A stretch of DNA of 64,000 nucleotides from Ruegeria halocynthiae (lineage in GTDB: Bacteria > Pseudomonadota > Alphaproteobacteria > Rhodobacterales > Rhodobacteraceae): positions 205,143 to 269,142 of the forward strand of contig NZ_JQEZ01000003.1 of NCBI RefSeq assembly GCF_000743705.1. The letters are read 5' to 3'. Under the pieces are notes generated by a model that searched no databases, was not told the DNA's origin, and saw only the letters and a list, made by a program, of their open reading frames with translations. Positions 46,392 through 54,750 of this stretch are shown here, piece after piece (position 1 is the first letter of the stretch; every line of letters starts with the position of its first letter). A program made the position numbers and the translations under genes.

Positions 46392-47731
46392 AGGTTCGAT
46401 CCCCATTTGACCGTTGAAATTCCAAGCAGATCCAGGATGTCACCAGTCAGGCTCAGCGCTGCGTAATTGGTCAGAAAGAAACTCTGTTCGGCCAGGATTA
46501 ACCTTTCCTGTGCATTCACGTAGTCCCTTTGCGAATCCAGGATTTCGATCAGGCTGCGCCGACCGATAGTGAATTGCGCGCGGGCTGCGGCAACACTGTC
46601 GGCATTGGCTTGAACAGCGATCCGGGCTGCCTGTAAACGCTCGGCACCGGCTTGCTGATCGGATCGGACGAATTCCAACTCGCGGCGAATTTCCCGGATC
46701 AGCGCCTCGCGGACGAATTCAGCTTCCTTGACCTGGGCCTCGGCGGCAGCGATTGACGCGCGACGCTGTCCGGTACTGTCCAATTCATAGTTGAATGACA
46801 GGTCGACGCCGAAGTTGGCGTCATTGCTGTCATCCCGATCAGCGAATGCCGCTATGTGAACGTCGGGCTGGCGTCGTGCAATGGCAGCTGTTTGCGCGGC
46901 CCTTGCCGACAGCAAAGCGGCGTCGGCCCTGCGAACCTGCGGGCTGTCCATCACGATCTGAGCGTCCGTTCGGGATAGTTTTGGCGCTTTGACAGGCGCA
47001 GGTAACGCATTGGGTGCTTCGTCAAAGAATTCACGGAACCGCGCATCCGCACGATCCAGGCGCGCTTTGGCATCTGCAAGCCGCGTACGGGCATCCGCCA
47101 TACGGGATCGAGCAGTCAAAACATCCGCGTTCGAGCCGACACCCTGCGCCGAACGCTCGGTGATTTGGCGTACCAACTCCTCATGTACCGCGACATTGCG
47201 GGATGAGATATCCAAAATCTTTCGCCTGTCCAGCACCACGACATAAGCTTCGATTGCTGAAAGCGCTGTTGCAGCGGCGACTTGCAACTGAGTACCACGA
47301 CTTTCCAGAACCTGCGCCTTGGCGGCAGCCAAATCACCTGATGCAGCCCCGCCATCATAGACCAGCTGAGATATGCGTACATAGGGTGTGACGTTTGCAA
47401 TGTTCGACTGTACACGCTTTGATCGGGCATTCATTCCAACAGAAACCCGCGGAAGAAATGCACCTTTCGCGGCGTCTTCATTGGCGGCAGCTGCCTCAAG
47501 CCTCGTAGCACTTTGGGCCACATTGGGGCTGGTTTCGACAGCACTGCGTACCAGCTGTCCAAATCGGCTTTGTGTCAGTCGGGGGGAAGGGGCATTTGCA
47601 CCGGCACCCACAGAGCCTTTGGAAAAGGATGCCTCTACCCCGGCCAAATCGGGCGGAGGTGCGCAGGCCGACAACACGGCTGCGAATAAGAACAGGGTTA
47701 CGGCGATGGAAGTGCGGTTGAGTATTAGCAT
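46388..47731 (-). CDS. TolC-family outer-membrane channel, lipoprotein
   Basis: A 447-aa outer-membrane efflux protein. The signal peptide ends in a lipobox (AAVLSAC), so the mature protein is lipid-anchored, as in OprM/LapE-like channels rather than classical TolC. Two OEP repeats are visible, each with long Ala/Arg-rich helices (SPNVAQSATRLEAAAANEDA near 85; DSPQVRRADAALLSARAAQT near 240), and the C-terminal FTIGRRSLIEILDSQRDYVNAQERL is the family hallmark. ATG at 47731 is chosen over 47770, which lies inside sapC. Its ribosome site GAGGTG is in the last sapC codons within a small hairpin. It probably serves both type I systems here, as the second lacks its own channel gene. Confidence 0.93.
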   Translation of the reverse strand: MLILNRTSIAVTLFLFAAVLSACAPPPDLAGVEASFSKGSVGAGANAPSPRLTQSRFGQLVRSAVETSPNVAQSATRLEAAAANEDAAKGAFLPRVSVGMNARSKRVQSNIANVTPYVRISQLVYDGGAASGDLAAAKAQVLESRGTQLQVAAATALSAIEAYVVVLDRRKILDISSRNVAVHEELVRQITERSAQGVGSNADVLTARSRMADARTRLADAKARLDRADARFREFFDEAPNALPAPVKAPKLSRTDAQIVMDSPQVRRADAALLSARAAQTAAIARRQPDVHIAAFADRDDSNDANFGVDLSFNYELDSTGQRRASIAAAEAQVKEAEFVREALIREIRRELEFVRSDQQAGAERLQAARIAVQANADSVAAARAQFTIGRRSLIEILDSQRDYVNAQERLILAEQSFFLTNYAALSLTGDILDLLGISTVKWGSNL

Positions 47732-47746
47732 AGGTGTTTCACACCT
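47732..47746 (-). promoter_or_regulatory. Hairpin covering the tolC-like ribosome-binding site
   Basis: On the minus strand aggtgt-gaa-acacct forms a 6-bp stem with a 3-base loop. The left arm contains the GAGGTG ribosome site and the structure ends at the ATG. The sapC stop codon TGA lies in it (47739-47741). Ribosomes finishing sapC would open it, so it may couple channel synthesis to SapC translation. Confidence 0.45.
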
Positions 47747-48557
47747 CGTTGGTTCTGAAAAAAACGTCATTCTGCGCGTTAGCTACGGCATAAAGAAAAC
47801 CGGAAATGTCTGAATTTTCGGTGTATTTTTCCGGAAATACCTGCTGTGCCAGCTGCTGTTGCGCGCGTGTTAACCATGCGCAATGAGTAAGCGAAATTTG
47901 ATGGGCGTGGATCAACTGGAACGCTCCGCTGTCGACCAGAATGACCTTTTCAGGTTGGGAAAGCCTTTGTAGCCGCAATGGCGCAATTCCAAGCGCACCT
48001 GGAGGCAAATCCACCCCAGCGTGTTGTTCGATAGGTTCAAATAGACCCAATGCGTCCAATGTCTGGCAGAGATGGGCGGTGGTTTCGATTGCGGACTGGC
48101 GGGCCTGCAGAAATATCTGAACCTCTTGTAGTTCTGGCGACAGCCTGCCGCTTTCGTCAAAAAAAGCCTGATCATCCGGGTTACTTGTTACAAGTTCTGA
48201 TGTCTCATCAACGCAGAGCACGAACTGGCGGATCTGCTTCAGGCTTTGCGGGCTTACACCTTCAGCGCGGAACGGGTGGCAGCGTAATGCCGATGGAATG
48301 TAAGCTGCCAACCAGCGCCCGTCCTGCGATACAAAAGGGGTGCGCGTATGGGGTGGCAGGGATAATAAGGCCAGCGGCTCTATACCTCTCTCAGAGGTTT
48401 TGAACACAATGGGAAAGGCGGCGGCGATTTGCAGAATCTCAGGCATGACCACGGCGCACTCAGCGCGGTCCGCCGCAAATTCGAATGAGGTGAATCGCCT
48501 CCAATACCGATGCTGGTGACGGGTGTAAGTTACTGGAAACAGGCCATTCTGTGCCAT
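47739..48557 (-). CDS. SapC family protein
   Basis: A 272-aa protein matching the SapC family (PF07277), named after a Campylobacter surface-array locus gene; its biochemical role is not established. Visible family features are PVTYTRHQHRYWRRFTSFEFAADRAECAVV near the N-terminus, FPIVFKTSERGIEPLALLSL, and WLAAYIPSALRCHPFRAEG. There is no signal peptide, so it is cytoplasmic. ATG at 48557 is preferred over 48608. It sits between the adhesin and the TolC-like gene in one operon, so it may modify or chaperone the adhesin before export. That is an inference from position. Confidence 0.85.
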   Translation of the reverse strand: MAQNGLFPVTYTRHQHRYWRRFTSFEFAADRAECAVVMPEILQIAAAFPIVFKTSERGIEPLALLSLPPHTRTPFVSQDGRWLAAYIPSALRCHPFRAEGVSPQSLKQIRQFVLCVDETSELVTSNPDDQAFFDESGRLSPELQEVQIFLQARQSAIETTAHLCQTLDALGLFEPIEQHAGVDLPPGALGIAPLRLQRLSQPEKVILVDSGAFQLIHAHQISLTHCAWLTRAQQQLAQQVFPEKYTENSDISGFLYAVANAQNDVFFRTNEV

Positions 48558-48616
48558 TGTTTTTCCCAAGCTGTTAAGGGGGCTGCCAACCAGATGACTG
48601 GCAGCCAAAGATGTGA

Positions 48617-51600
48617 TCAGGCGGACGCCCCGGTCGGATCGGTATGCAGGATGTTATCCGCGGTCAGGCCGCTCAGATCGTTCAGGCCAGTGAACTGGGC
48701 AACGGTTTCAACCGCCGCTGCATTCGACGCGGAATAGTCGACCTTGACCAGAACGCTGTTCGACCCGTCGGTCGCCATCACATAGATCTCGTCGCCTGCC
48801 TGCACCCCGGTGAGGCTTTCAACAGCGGTTTCGATTGTTCCGGCTGAAAGGTCACTCAGCACTGTTGTTAGCCCGACGATCCCGGTATCTGACCCAATTG
48901 CGTCGCCGATGGTCAGTGTTTCAAAGCCCGTTCCGTCGCCACGCAATGTTGCGACATTCAATCCGCTGAACATCAGCGCATCTGTCACATCTGCGGCAGG
49001 ACCGACTGTGAAGCCGGTGATTGTATCGACCCCGTTTGCGGTCGGGTCCGCTTCGAATACAACAACGTCCCGCCCGGCCTCTGACACGTCGATGGTATCG
49101 TCGCCGTCCTGGCCGCGGATGATGTTGTCCACGTTGGTGGCGACCAGCGTATCGTTACCGTTGGTTCCAAGCTGGAAGACAGCCGGCCCGCCGTCCGGTG
49201 TCGTTAATGTCAGCTCGATCGGCTTGGTGGGGTCCTGGAGGGTCATGGTAAAGGTCATCAAAGGCTGGTCCAGGTCCGAAAACGAGGTTGTTATCGCGCC
49301 AAACCTGATCACCGATCCACCGACGGGGTTGGTCAGAAACAGCCCCAATTCGCCATTTTTCACCACGGATGGGAGGTCGAAGGTGGCGACGGATGGGTCA
49401 AAACCCAAATCCAAATTCATGTTGAGCCCGCTTGAAATATCCCGATCTGGATCGGCAAAAACCGCAAAGGTTACGGTCGATCCGCTGCTGCCTGTCTGTG
49501 CAATGGTATAGGCAGAGGGTACATGCGCGGCGTTTTCGTCAGTTGCGGGCTCAGGATCCCGCCCGCCCGCGACAGTGGCTTGCGCCGAGAAATTCAGATC
49601 TCCGCCGGCATTGATACCCGAAAACTCCGAAGCTGGAACAGACAGAGACCAAGTGCCATCCGCGCCTACGTTTGCCACGCCAACGGATACATTGTTCAGT
49701 GTCACATCCACAGTTTGGCCCGGGGCAAGCCCAACCGAATTACCCGATACGCTCACGCCTGAACTTTGAGCATCGGCCAGTGAGACAGCGTTGTTGGCCC
49801 CGACCGCGTTCATGTTGAGGATCGGTCGCAAGTCCGTTGTCAATGTGGTCGTGGCCGGGTTTGATGCATTCCCTGCTGCATCGCTGACCGTGGCGGATAT
49901 CGGAAAACCCGTGCTGTCAGCCAGGACAGCAAGATCACCTGACGGGACAGTTGCAGACCAGGTTCCCCCGGATGCAGCGCCCGTATAGGTTTGGCCGTTC
50001 AACGTGACGGAAACGATTTGCCCGTCATCTGCGGTTGTCGTCCCCGAAATGATCAGATTAGCGCTTTGTTCGACCACATCCAGCTCGTTACCGACGGACA
50101 AAGGATTAAGCGTGACCGAGGGGGCGGTGAAATCAGTGTCAAAGCTTGAGGTCTCGGTGGTGATGTTTCCTGCCAGGTCAGGCACCGATGCGTTCACATC
50201 ATAAGAAAGCCCATCCTGTAGCCCGCTCAGAGCCGAGGCAGGCGCGGTATAGCTCCAGGTTCCGCCACTTGCTGTCGCGGTGCCGGTAACGTCGACCGTG
50301 CCATCCGGCCTGACGATTTCTACGGACACTGTCGTACCGTCCGGCGCGTCGGTTGTGCCGGTTACAATCAGGTCTGTGCCTTGTTCGGCCGCATTCATCA
50401 CTGCGCCATCGGACAAGCCGGTGATGGACGCAGATGGGGCTGTGAAGTCGGTATCAAAACTGTTGCTGGCCTGAACTGCGGGGTTCCCGGCTGCATCGGA
50501 AACATCTGCGGCTACCGCCACGGTTGCTCCGTCGGTCAGCCCCGCCAGATCAGCGGCGGGTACGGTAACGGACCACGCGCCGCCCATGGCTGTTCCGGTA
50601 TAGGTTTGGCCGCTCATCGAAACAGTCACGGTCTGCCCATCTTCGGCGGATGTCGAACCTGTGATGCTCAGATCCGTTCCCTGTTCAGCCGCATTCAGAA
50701 TCGCGCCGCCCGAAACACTGTCGATGCTCAAGGCGGGTGGGGTGACATCTTTTGCCAGCGGCACGTCGGCCTGTGGGGCCGGCAGACCGTTGGCGTCCGA
50801 GACATCTGCCGTTATCGTAAAGCTGCCACCGTCTGGCAGCGCTGCCAGATCAACGGCGGGTACAGTCACGCTCCAACTGCCGCCCGAGACCGTGTCCGTG
50901 TAGGTTTGGCCGTCCAAAGTGATCGTCACCTGCTGACCATCTTCCACGTTGCCTGTGGTCCCTGTGATCGTCAGGTTCGAACTTGTTTCGACCCCGTTTA
51001 GAACTGCCCCGACCGACAACGGAGATACCGAGACCGATGGGCCGGTTAAATCCACGGGCACAGATGCTGAGACCGGAGGAGAGATGTTTCCGGCCGGGTC
51101 AGCGACAGTGGCGGTAAATGAGGCTGGAACCCCCGTGGTCAACCCGCCAAGATCTGCGCTTGGGATGGTCGCGGTCCAGACACCGCCAACGGCTGTGCCC
51201 GTGTAAGTCTGACCTCCGAATTCCACTGAAATGGGCTGCCCGTCAGTTGCTGTGGTCGTGCCGGTCAAGATCAGATCGCTGCCGATATCAGCCAACCCAA
51301 TTGACCCGCTGGATACTGGGTTCATAGTAATCGTTGGTGCGGTGAAATCGGTGTCGAATGAGGTGTCGACCTGAGCCGCAGGGTTGCCTGCCTGATCCGA
51401 TACGTCCGCAGTGACCGTGATTGTTGTGCCATCGGCCAAAGTGTTCAGGTCAGACGCGGGCACCGTGACGCTCCACTGCCCGCCAGCGACCGTGCCGGAA
51501 TATGTCTGACCATTGATCGCGACTGTTACGGTCTGGCCGTCTTCCGCGTTTGTTGTGCCAGTTACCGTTAGATCGGTCGCCTGTTCGGCCGCATTCATCA

Positions 51601-52528
51601 CGGCCCCGTCGGAGAGGCCTGAAATCGCCAGGGTTGGCGGAATAGTGTCCACGTTGAAGGTGACAGTTTCGACAGTCAGTTCTTCACCATCGCTATCGAG
51701 ATTGCGGATTGTCACGGTTTGAACGCCCTGAGGAAGGTTCGATGCCTCATCTGGTGTCAGTGAAACGGTCCAGGTTCCGTCGCCGTTTGGTGTCACCGTT
51801 TTGATAAGTGAACCAACGGAAACCTCGACTGTATCGGTGCCATCCGGGACCAGTACATTTGTTTCGGTACTGCTCAGGGCATTGGCTTGTGCATCCGCCA
51901 GGTTGAGGCTGGGGTAGCTGGGCGTTGGGGCGGGTGGGGTAGGTGGGGCAGGTGGCGGTGCGGCTTCCCCGTCATCTCCGCCGCCACCTCCACCGCCGCC
52001 CGCTGCTGCGGCCGCAGCTCCGGCCAAGCCGACGCCGCCCAGGACTGCGCCGACACCGCTGACACCGCTGGCAGCCGCAGCGCCCCCTGCTTCTGCCGCA
52101 AGGCCGAATTGGGCGATTTCCGACACCGCGTCTTCGGCGATCATGATCGCACCGCCCTCAAGCACCTGAACGTTCTCGGCCGCGACAATCATTGTCCGAC
52201 CATCGGCCAGTTTTAGAAGAACATCACCGTTTTTCAAAAGCTTGACCGAACGCACGCCGGGGATTGTTTCGGCAAACTGAAACTCATAAAGCTCTTCAAT
52301 CGTGGCTTGCGCCAAGACAGGCAGCGCCAACAGGGTTGAGCCGAGCCCCCCCGCGATACCGCGCCCGGCCCAGCGGCGCATTTTCCCGTCAATCCACTGT
52401 CGGATTTTCCGTTTACCGTCAGCGTCTGGCTGGATTTCAGTCGCAGTGAAGTTTGGATCAGGTTCTTTGGTCATCTTGCCCTCACATGTGGTTTCCGCGT
52501 CCGCCCGAGGGGGCCAGGTTTTGTTCAT
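48617..52528 (-). CDS. Large Ig-repeat adhesin with cohesin-like and RTX segments, type I secreted
   Basis: A 1303-aa predicted surface or extracellular protein. N-terminal residues 1-75 are charged and then hydrophobic; about 76-145 resemble the BapA-type prefix domain (IEELYEFQFAETIPGVRSVK); 173-205 is a poly-Gly then Pro-rich linker. Six Ig-like repeats of about 100 aa follow (296-899), flanked by divergent copies at 205-295 and 900-1000. Residues about 1015-1110 resemble a cohesin fold (VTFAVFADPDRD, MNLDLGFDPSVATF, RFGAITTSFSDLDQPLMTFT). Next come RTX-like repeats (GTNGNDTLVA, IRGQDGDDTIDVSE) and a C-terminal type I secretion region. Starts at 52528 (GAAGGGAAAGACAG upstream) and 52474 (GAGGGCAAG) are both plausible. 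It heads the sapC-tolC-exporter-adaptor operon. Confidence 0.88.
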   Translation of the reverse strand: MNKTWPPRADAETTCEGKMTKEPDPNFTATEIQPDADGKRKIRQWIDGKMRRWAGRGIAGGLGSTLLALPVLAQATIEELYEFQFAETIPGVRSVKLLKNGDVLLKLADGRTMIVAAENVQVLEGGAIMIAEDAVSEIAQFGLAAEAGGAAAASGVSGVGAVLGGVGLAGAAAAAAGGGGGGGGDDGEAAPPPAPPTPPAPTPSYPSLNLADAQANALSSTETNVLVPDGTDTVEVSVGSLIKTVTPNGDGTWTVSLTPDEASNLPQGVQTVTIRNLDSDGEELTVETVTFNVDTIPPTLAISGLSDGAVMNAAEQATDLTVTGTTNAEDGQTVTVAINGQTYSGTVAGGQWSVTVPASDLNTLADGTTITVTADVSDQAGNPAAQVDTSFDTDFTAPTITMNPVSSGSIGLADIGSDLILTGTTTATDGQPISVEFGGQTYTGTAVGGVWTATIPSADLGGLTTGVPASFTATVADPAGNISPPVSASVPVDLTGPSVSVSPLSVGAVLNGVETSSNLTITGTTGNVEDGQQVTITLDGQTYTDTVSGGSWSVTVPAVDLAALPDGGSFTITADVSDANGLPAPQADVPLAKDVTPPALSIDSVSGGAILNAAEQGTDLSITGSTSAEDGQTVTVSMSGQTYTGTAMGGAWSVTVPAADLAGLTDGATVAVAADVSDAAGNPAVQASNSFDTDFTAPSASITGLSDGAVMNAAEQGTDLIVTGTTDAPDGTTVSVEIVRPDGTVDVTGTATASGGTWSYTAPASALSGLQDGLSYDVNASVPDLAGNITTETSSFDTDFTAPSVTLNPLSVGNELDVVEQSANLIISGTTTADDGQIVSVTLNGQTYTGAASGGTWSATVPSGDLAVLADSTGFPISATVSDAAGNASNPATTTLTTDLRPILNMNAVGANNAVSLADAQSSGVSVSGNSVGLAPGQTVDVTLNNVSVGVANVGADGTWSLSVPASEFSGINAGGDLNFSAQATVAGGRDPEPATDENAAHVPSAYTIAQTGSSGSTVTFAVFADPDRDISSGLNMNLDLGFDPSVATFDLPSVVKNGELGLFLTNPVGGSVIRFGAITTSFSDLDQPLMTFTMTLQDPTKPIELTLTTPDGGPAVFQLGTNGNDTLVATNVDNIIRGQDGDDTIDVSEAGRDVVVFEADPTANGVDTITGFTVGPAADVTDALMFSGLNVATLRGDGTGFETLTIGDAIGSDTGIVGLTTVLSDLSAGTIETAVESLTGVQAGDEIYVMATDGSNSVLVKVDYSASNAAAVETVAQFTGLNDLSGLTADNILHTDPTGASA
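49832..51643 (-). repeat. Six tandem ~300-bp repeats encoding Ig-like domains
   Basis: Residues 296-394, 395-493, 494-594, 595-694, 695-799 and 800-899 of the adhesin are tandem copies. Each opens with a (F/V/L)T-x-P-x-hydrophobic motif. Each contains LxxTGTT-x(3-5)-DGQ-x-V and GQTY-x-G, then GG-x-WS-x-TVP and (V/A)SD-x-AGN near the end. Identity between copies is moderate, with the 2nd, 5th and 6th sharing SDGAVMNAAEQ-type openings. The repeats should form a rod that holds the C-terminal modules away from the cell. Confidence 0.88.
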
Positions 52529-52684
52529 CTGTCTTTCCCTTCGGTGACTCATGCGGTTGGACCAGAAAAAATTGAGTTAAACTGATGTCGAACTCCTCGT
52601 TTTCACCACATTCCCGCTTTGGTACCGGACCTTGCATCGGATCATCCTGTTTCGGGTGCCAAGTGCGGCGTAGGGTGATTTGAT
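52529..52684. promoter_or_regulatory. Shared divergent promoter region of the two secreted-protein genes
   Basis: A 156-base region separates the starts of the adhesin (minus) and the dockerin-bearing RTX protein (plus). Both promoters must lie here, so coordinated control is plausible. I found no convincing palindrome. The ribosome site for the plus gene is AGGGTGATTTGAT. Confidence 0.5.
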
Positions 52685-54736
52685 ATGATGCTTCAATTCG
52701 ATGGAGTGGTTGCAACGGGGAGCGCAACGCTCGATTCAGGTATCGGCGATACGGCTTTAAAAACGTTTAACGGGGTCACGTATCTGTACAGCGTGACAGG
52801 GCCTGGTGGCGGTGTTGCGGTGTGGAAACTGGTTGAGGGCGCGCTTCCTCAGTTGCAGGATACTGAATACTTCAGCGGTTCGATCTCATTACAGGTCGGT
52901 CGCAGTGGAACGCCGGTTTCCCTCGCCGGAGAAGAACAGCTGATTCTGGACGTCAATTCGGCAACGGGTCTGGTCGGGTATGAGCTGAACCCGAACGGAA
53001 CGGTCGGTACCCTTCAGGAAACCGGAACATTGGCAGGGGGCGGGGATATTTCCGCCCTTGTTCAGCTGTCCACCGGATCGGGCGATCTTTTGACCATCGC
53101 GCACGAGGCGTCAGGCCAAATCGCAACCTATTCTGTGCAGGGTGACGGAACGCTGAGCTTGATGGCGTCAGTAACAGGGCAGGCCGATTCGATGCAGGTC
53201 TTGCAGGCCGGAGCGGATCACTATGTAATCGCCGCCGATGCGGCGACCAACGGGATTACCACCCACAAGATTGATGACAGTTCAGGCGCGCTGACCGTTG
53301 TCGACAACAGCAGCGCGCTAAAGACTTTAGGGATCGCAACGCCGACCGCTGTTGAAACAGTGCAGGCTTACGGTCAGTCCTGGGTTGTTGTGGCGGGGGC
53401 GGACAGCAACTCTCTCAGTGTTATGAAACTGACGGCTGATGGGCGTTTGATCCCGACCGATCATGTCCTGGATTCATTGAACACGCGGTTCGAATCTGTA
53501 CAGGATCTTGCTGTCATCAATGCCAACGGGCATGTCTTTGTAGTCGCGGGGGGCGGCGATGACGGGGTCACGCTGTTTACGCTGACCCCGGACGGCCAGT
53601 TGGTTCATCTGGATAGTTTCGCGGATACGGTTCACAGCGGGTTGCAGAATGTCGAAACGCTTAGCGTTGCCCAAGTCGGGGATGAATTGCAGATCCTTGC
53701 CGGCTCGCAACAGGACCCCGGGCTGACGCAGCTTTCTGTTTCAATCGCTGATTTGGGAGTTGTGCGTGACGGGTTTGGGTCGGTCATCGGGACTGCGCAA
53801 AACGACATGCTAAGCGGTGGTATTCTGGATACGACCCTATCGGGTGGATCAGGTGACGACATCCTGATCGCCGGCACTGGCGCAACCACCATGACCGGTG
53901 GATCCGGTGCAGATATTTTTGTCATGAAGTACGGCAGTAACCTAACAACGATAACCGATTTTCAGGCAGGTACTGACAGGCTGGACCTGTTTGATTACCT
54001 GTTGTTGCGGACCCCGGAACAATTGACGTTTTCCCCGACAGCGCAAGGGGCGCGGGTTGAATTCTTTAACGAGGTGATCGAAATCACCTCGGCAACCGGG
54101 GGGGCATTAACCAGCGCCGAAGTCTTTGGGGCTGGATTTGGAGGCCCCGACCACATACCCGTTGATTTCGGAGATTTTGGCGGATTGAAACCCGACAGCT
54201 CAGATGGGGTGCAGGGGGATGTGTCCATCAACTCCGAGGGGGCCAACCCGGGTGTGACGAATGCAGAAATCCTGTTCACTCCTGATGGGGGTGGAACGGT
54301 CAGCGTCAGGACGGATGAAGAGGGGCGGTTTGATCTGGACCTACCAGACGGTTCAATCGCGGGTGAGCTGGAGATTGTCAAAACCTATTCCACAGCCAGT
54401 TCCGAGATTACGGCACTGGACGCTTTGCAGGTCTTGCGCATTTCTGTCGGGCTGGACCCGACCTGGGGGCCTGCATCTCCAGAAAACCTGATTGCCGCCG
54501 ACATCACACGGGACGGGTCCGTCAATGCACTGGACGCTTTGGCGATCCTGAAGGTTTCTGTCGGGCAGGCGACAAACTACGAACCGGAATGGATGTTTCT
54601 GGACGATGACGCAGATCTAACAGGCATCACCGCAAACAATGTCGCGTATGAGACCGGTGTGAATGTTGTGGCGGTCGACGGCGTCATCAGCACAGATATG
54701 ACGTCAATTCTGCTGGGAAATCTGGAACCTGTCTGA
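52685..54736 (+). CDS. Beta-propeller/RTX protein with C-terminal dockerin-like module
   Basis: A 683-aa predicted secreted protein without a Sec signal. Residues 1-360 contain about seven propeller-like repeats of ~50 aa (for example VVVAGADSNSLSVMKLTADGRLIP and the related VVAGGGDDGVTLFTLTPDGQ), like lactonase or YVTN propellers. Residues 365-415 carry RTX calcium-binding repeats (LSGGSGDDILIAG, MTGGSGADIFVM). Residues 511-567 look like a small beta domain. Residues 568-627 are dockerin-like: a degenerate first half (ITALDALQVLRISVG) and a canonical second half (DITRDGSVNALDALAILKVS) with Asp at loop positions 1, 5 and 12. The last ~55 residues probably hold the type I secretion signal. It is convergent with the PrtD/PrtE-like genes, 14 bp away, which probably export it. 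Confidence 0.85.
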   Translation: MMLQFDGVVATGSATLDSGIGDTALKTFNGVTYLYSVTGPGGGVAVWKLVEGALPQLQDTEYFSGSISLQVGRSGTPVSLAGEEQLILDVNSATGLVGYELNPNGTVGTLQETGTLAGGGDISALVQLSTGSGDLLTIAHEASGQIATYSVQGDGTLSLMASVTGQADSMQVLQAGADHYVIAADAATNGITTHKIDDSSGALTVVDNSSALKTLGIATPTAVETVQAYGQSWVVVAGADSNSLSVMKLTADGRLIPTDHVLDSLNTRFESVQDLAVINANGHVFVVAGGGDDGVTLFTLTPDGQLVHLDSFADTVHSGLQNVETLSVAQVGDELQILAGSQQDPGLTQLSVSIADLGVVRDGFGSVIGTAQNDMLSGGILDTTLSGGSGDDILIAGTGATTMTGGSGADIFVMKYGSNLTTITDFQAGTDRLDLFDYLLLRTPEQLTFSPTAQGARVEFFNEVIEITSATGGALTSAEVFGAGFGGPDHIPVDFGDFGGLKPDSSDGVQGDVSINSEGANPGVTNAEILFTPDGGGTVSVRTDEEGRFDLDLPDGSIAGELEIVKTYSTASSEITALDALQVLRISVGLDPTWGPASPENLIAADITRDGSVNALDALAILKVSVGQATNYEPEWMFLDDDADLTGITANNVAYETGVNVVAVDGVISTDMTSILLGNLEPV

Positions 54737-54750
54737 CAGCGATGGCCGGG

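Noticed and set aside
49832..51643. CRISPR or DNA tandem repeat array
   Set aside because: The periodicity is about 300 bp and is explained by protein domain repeats.
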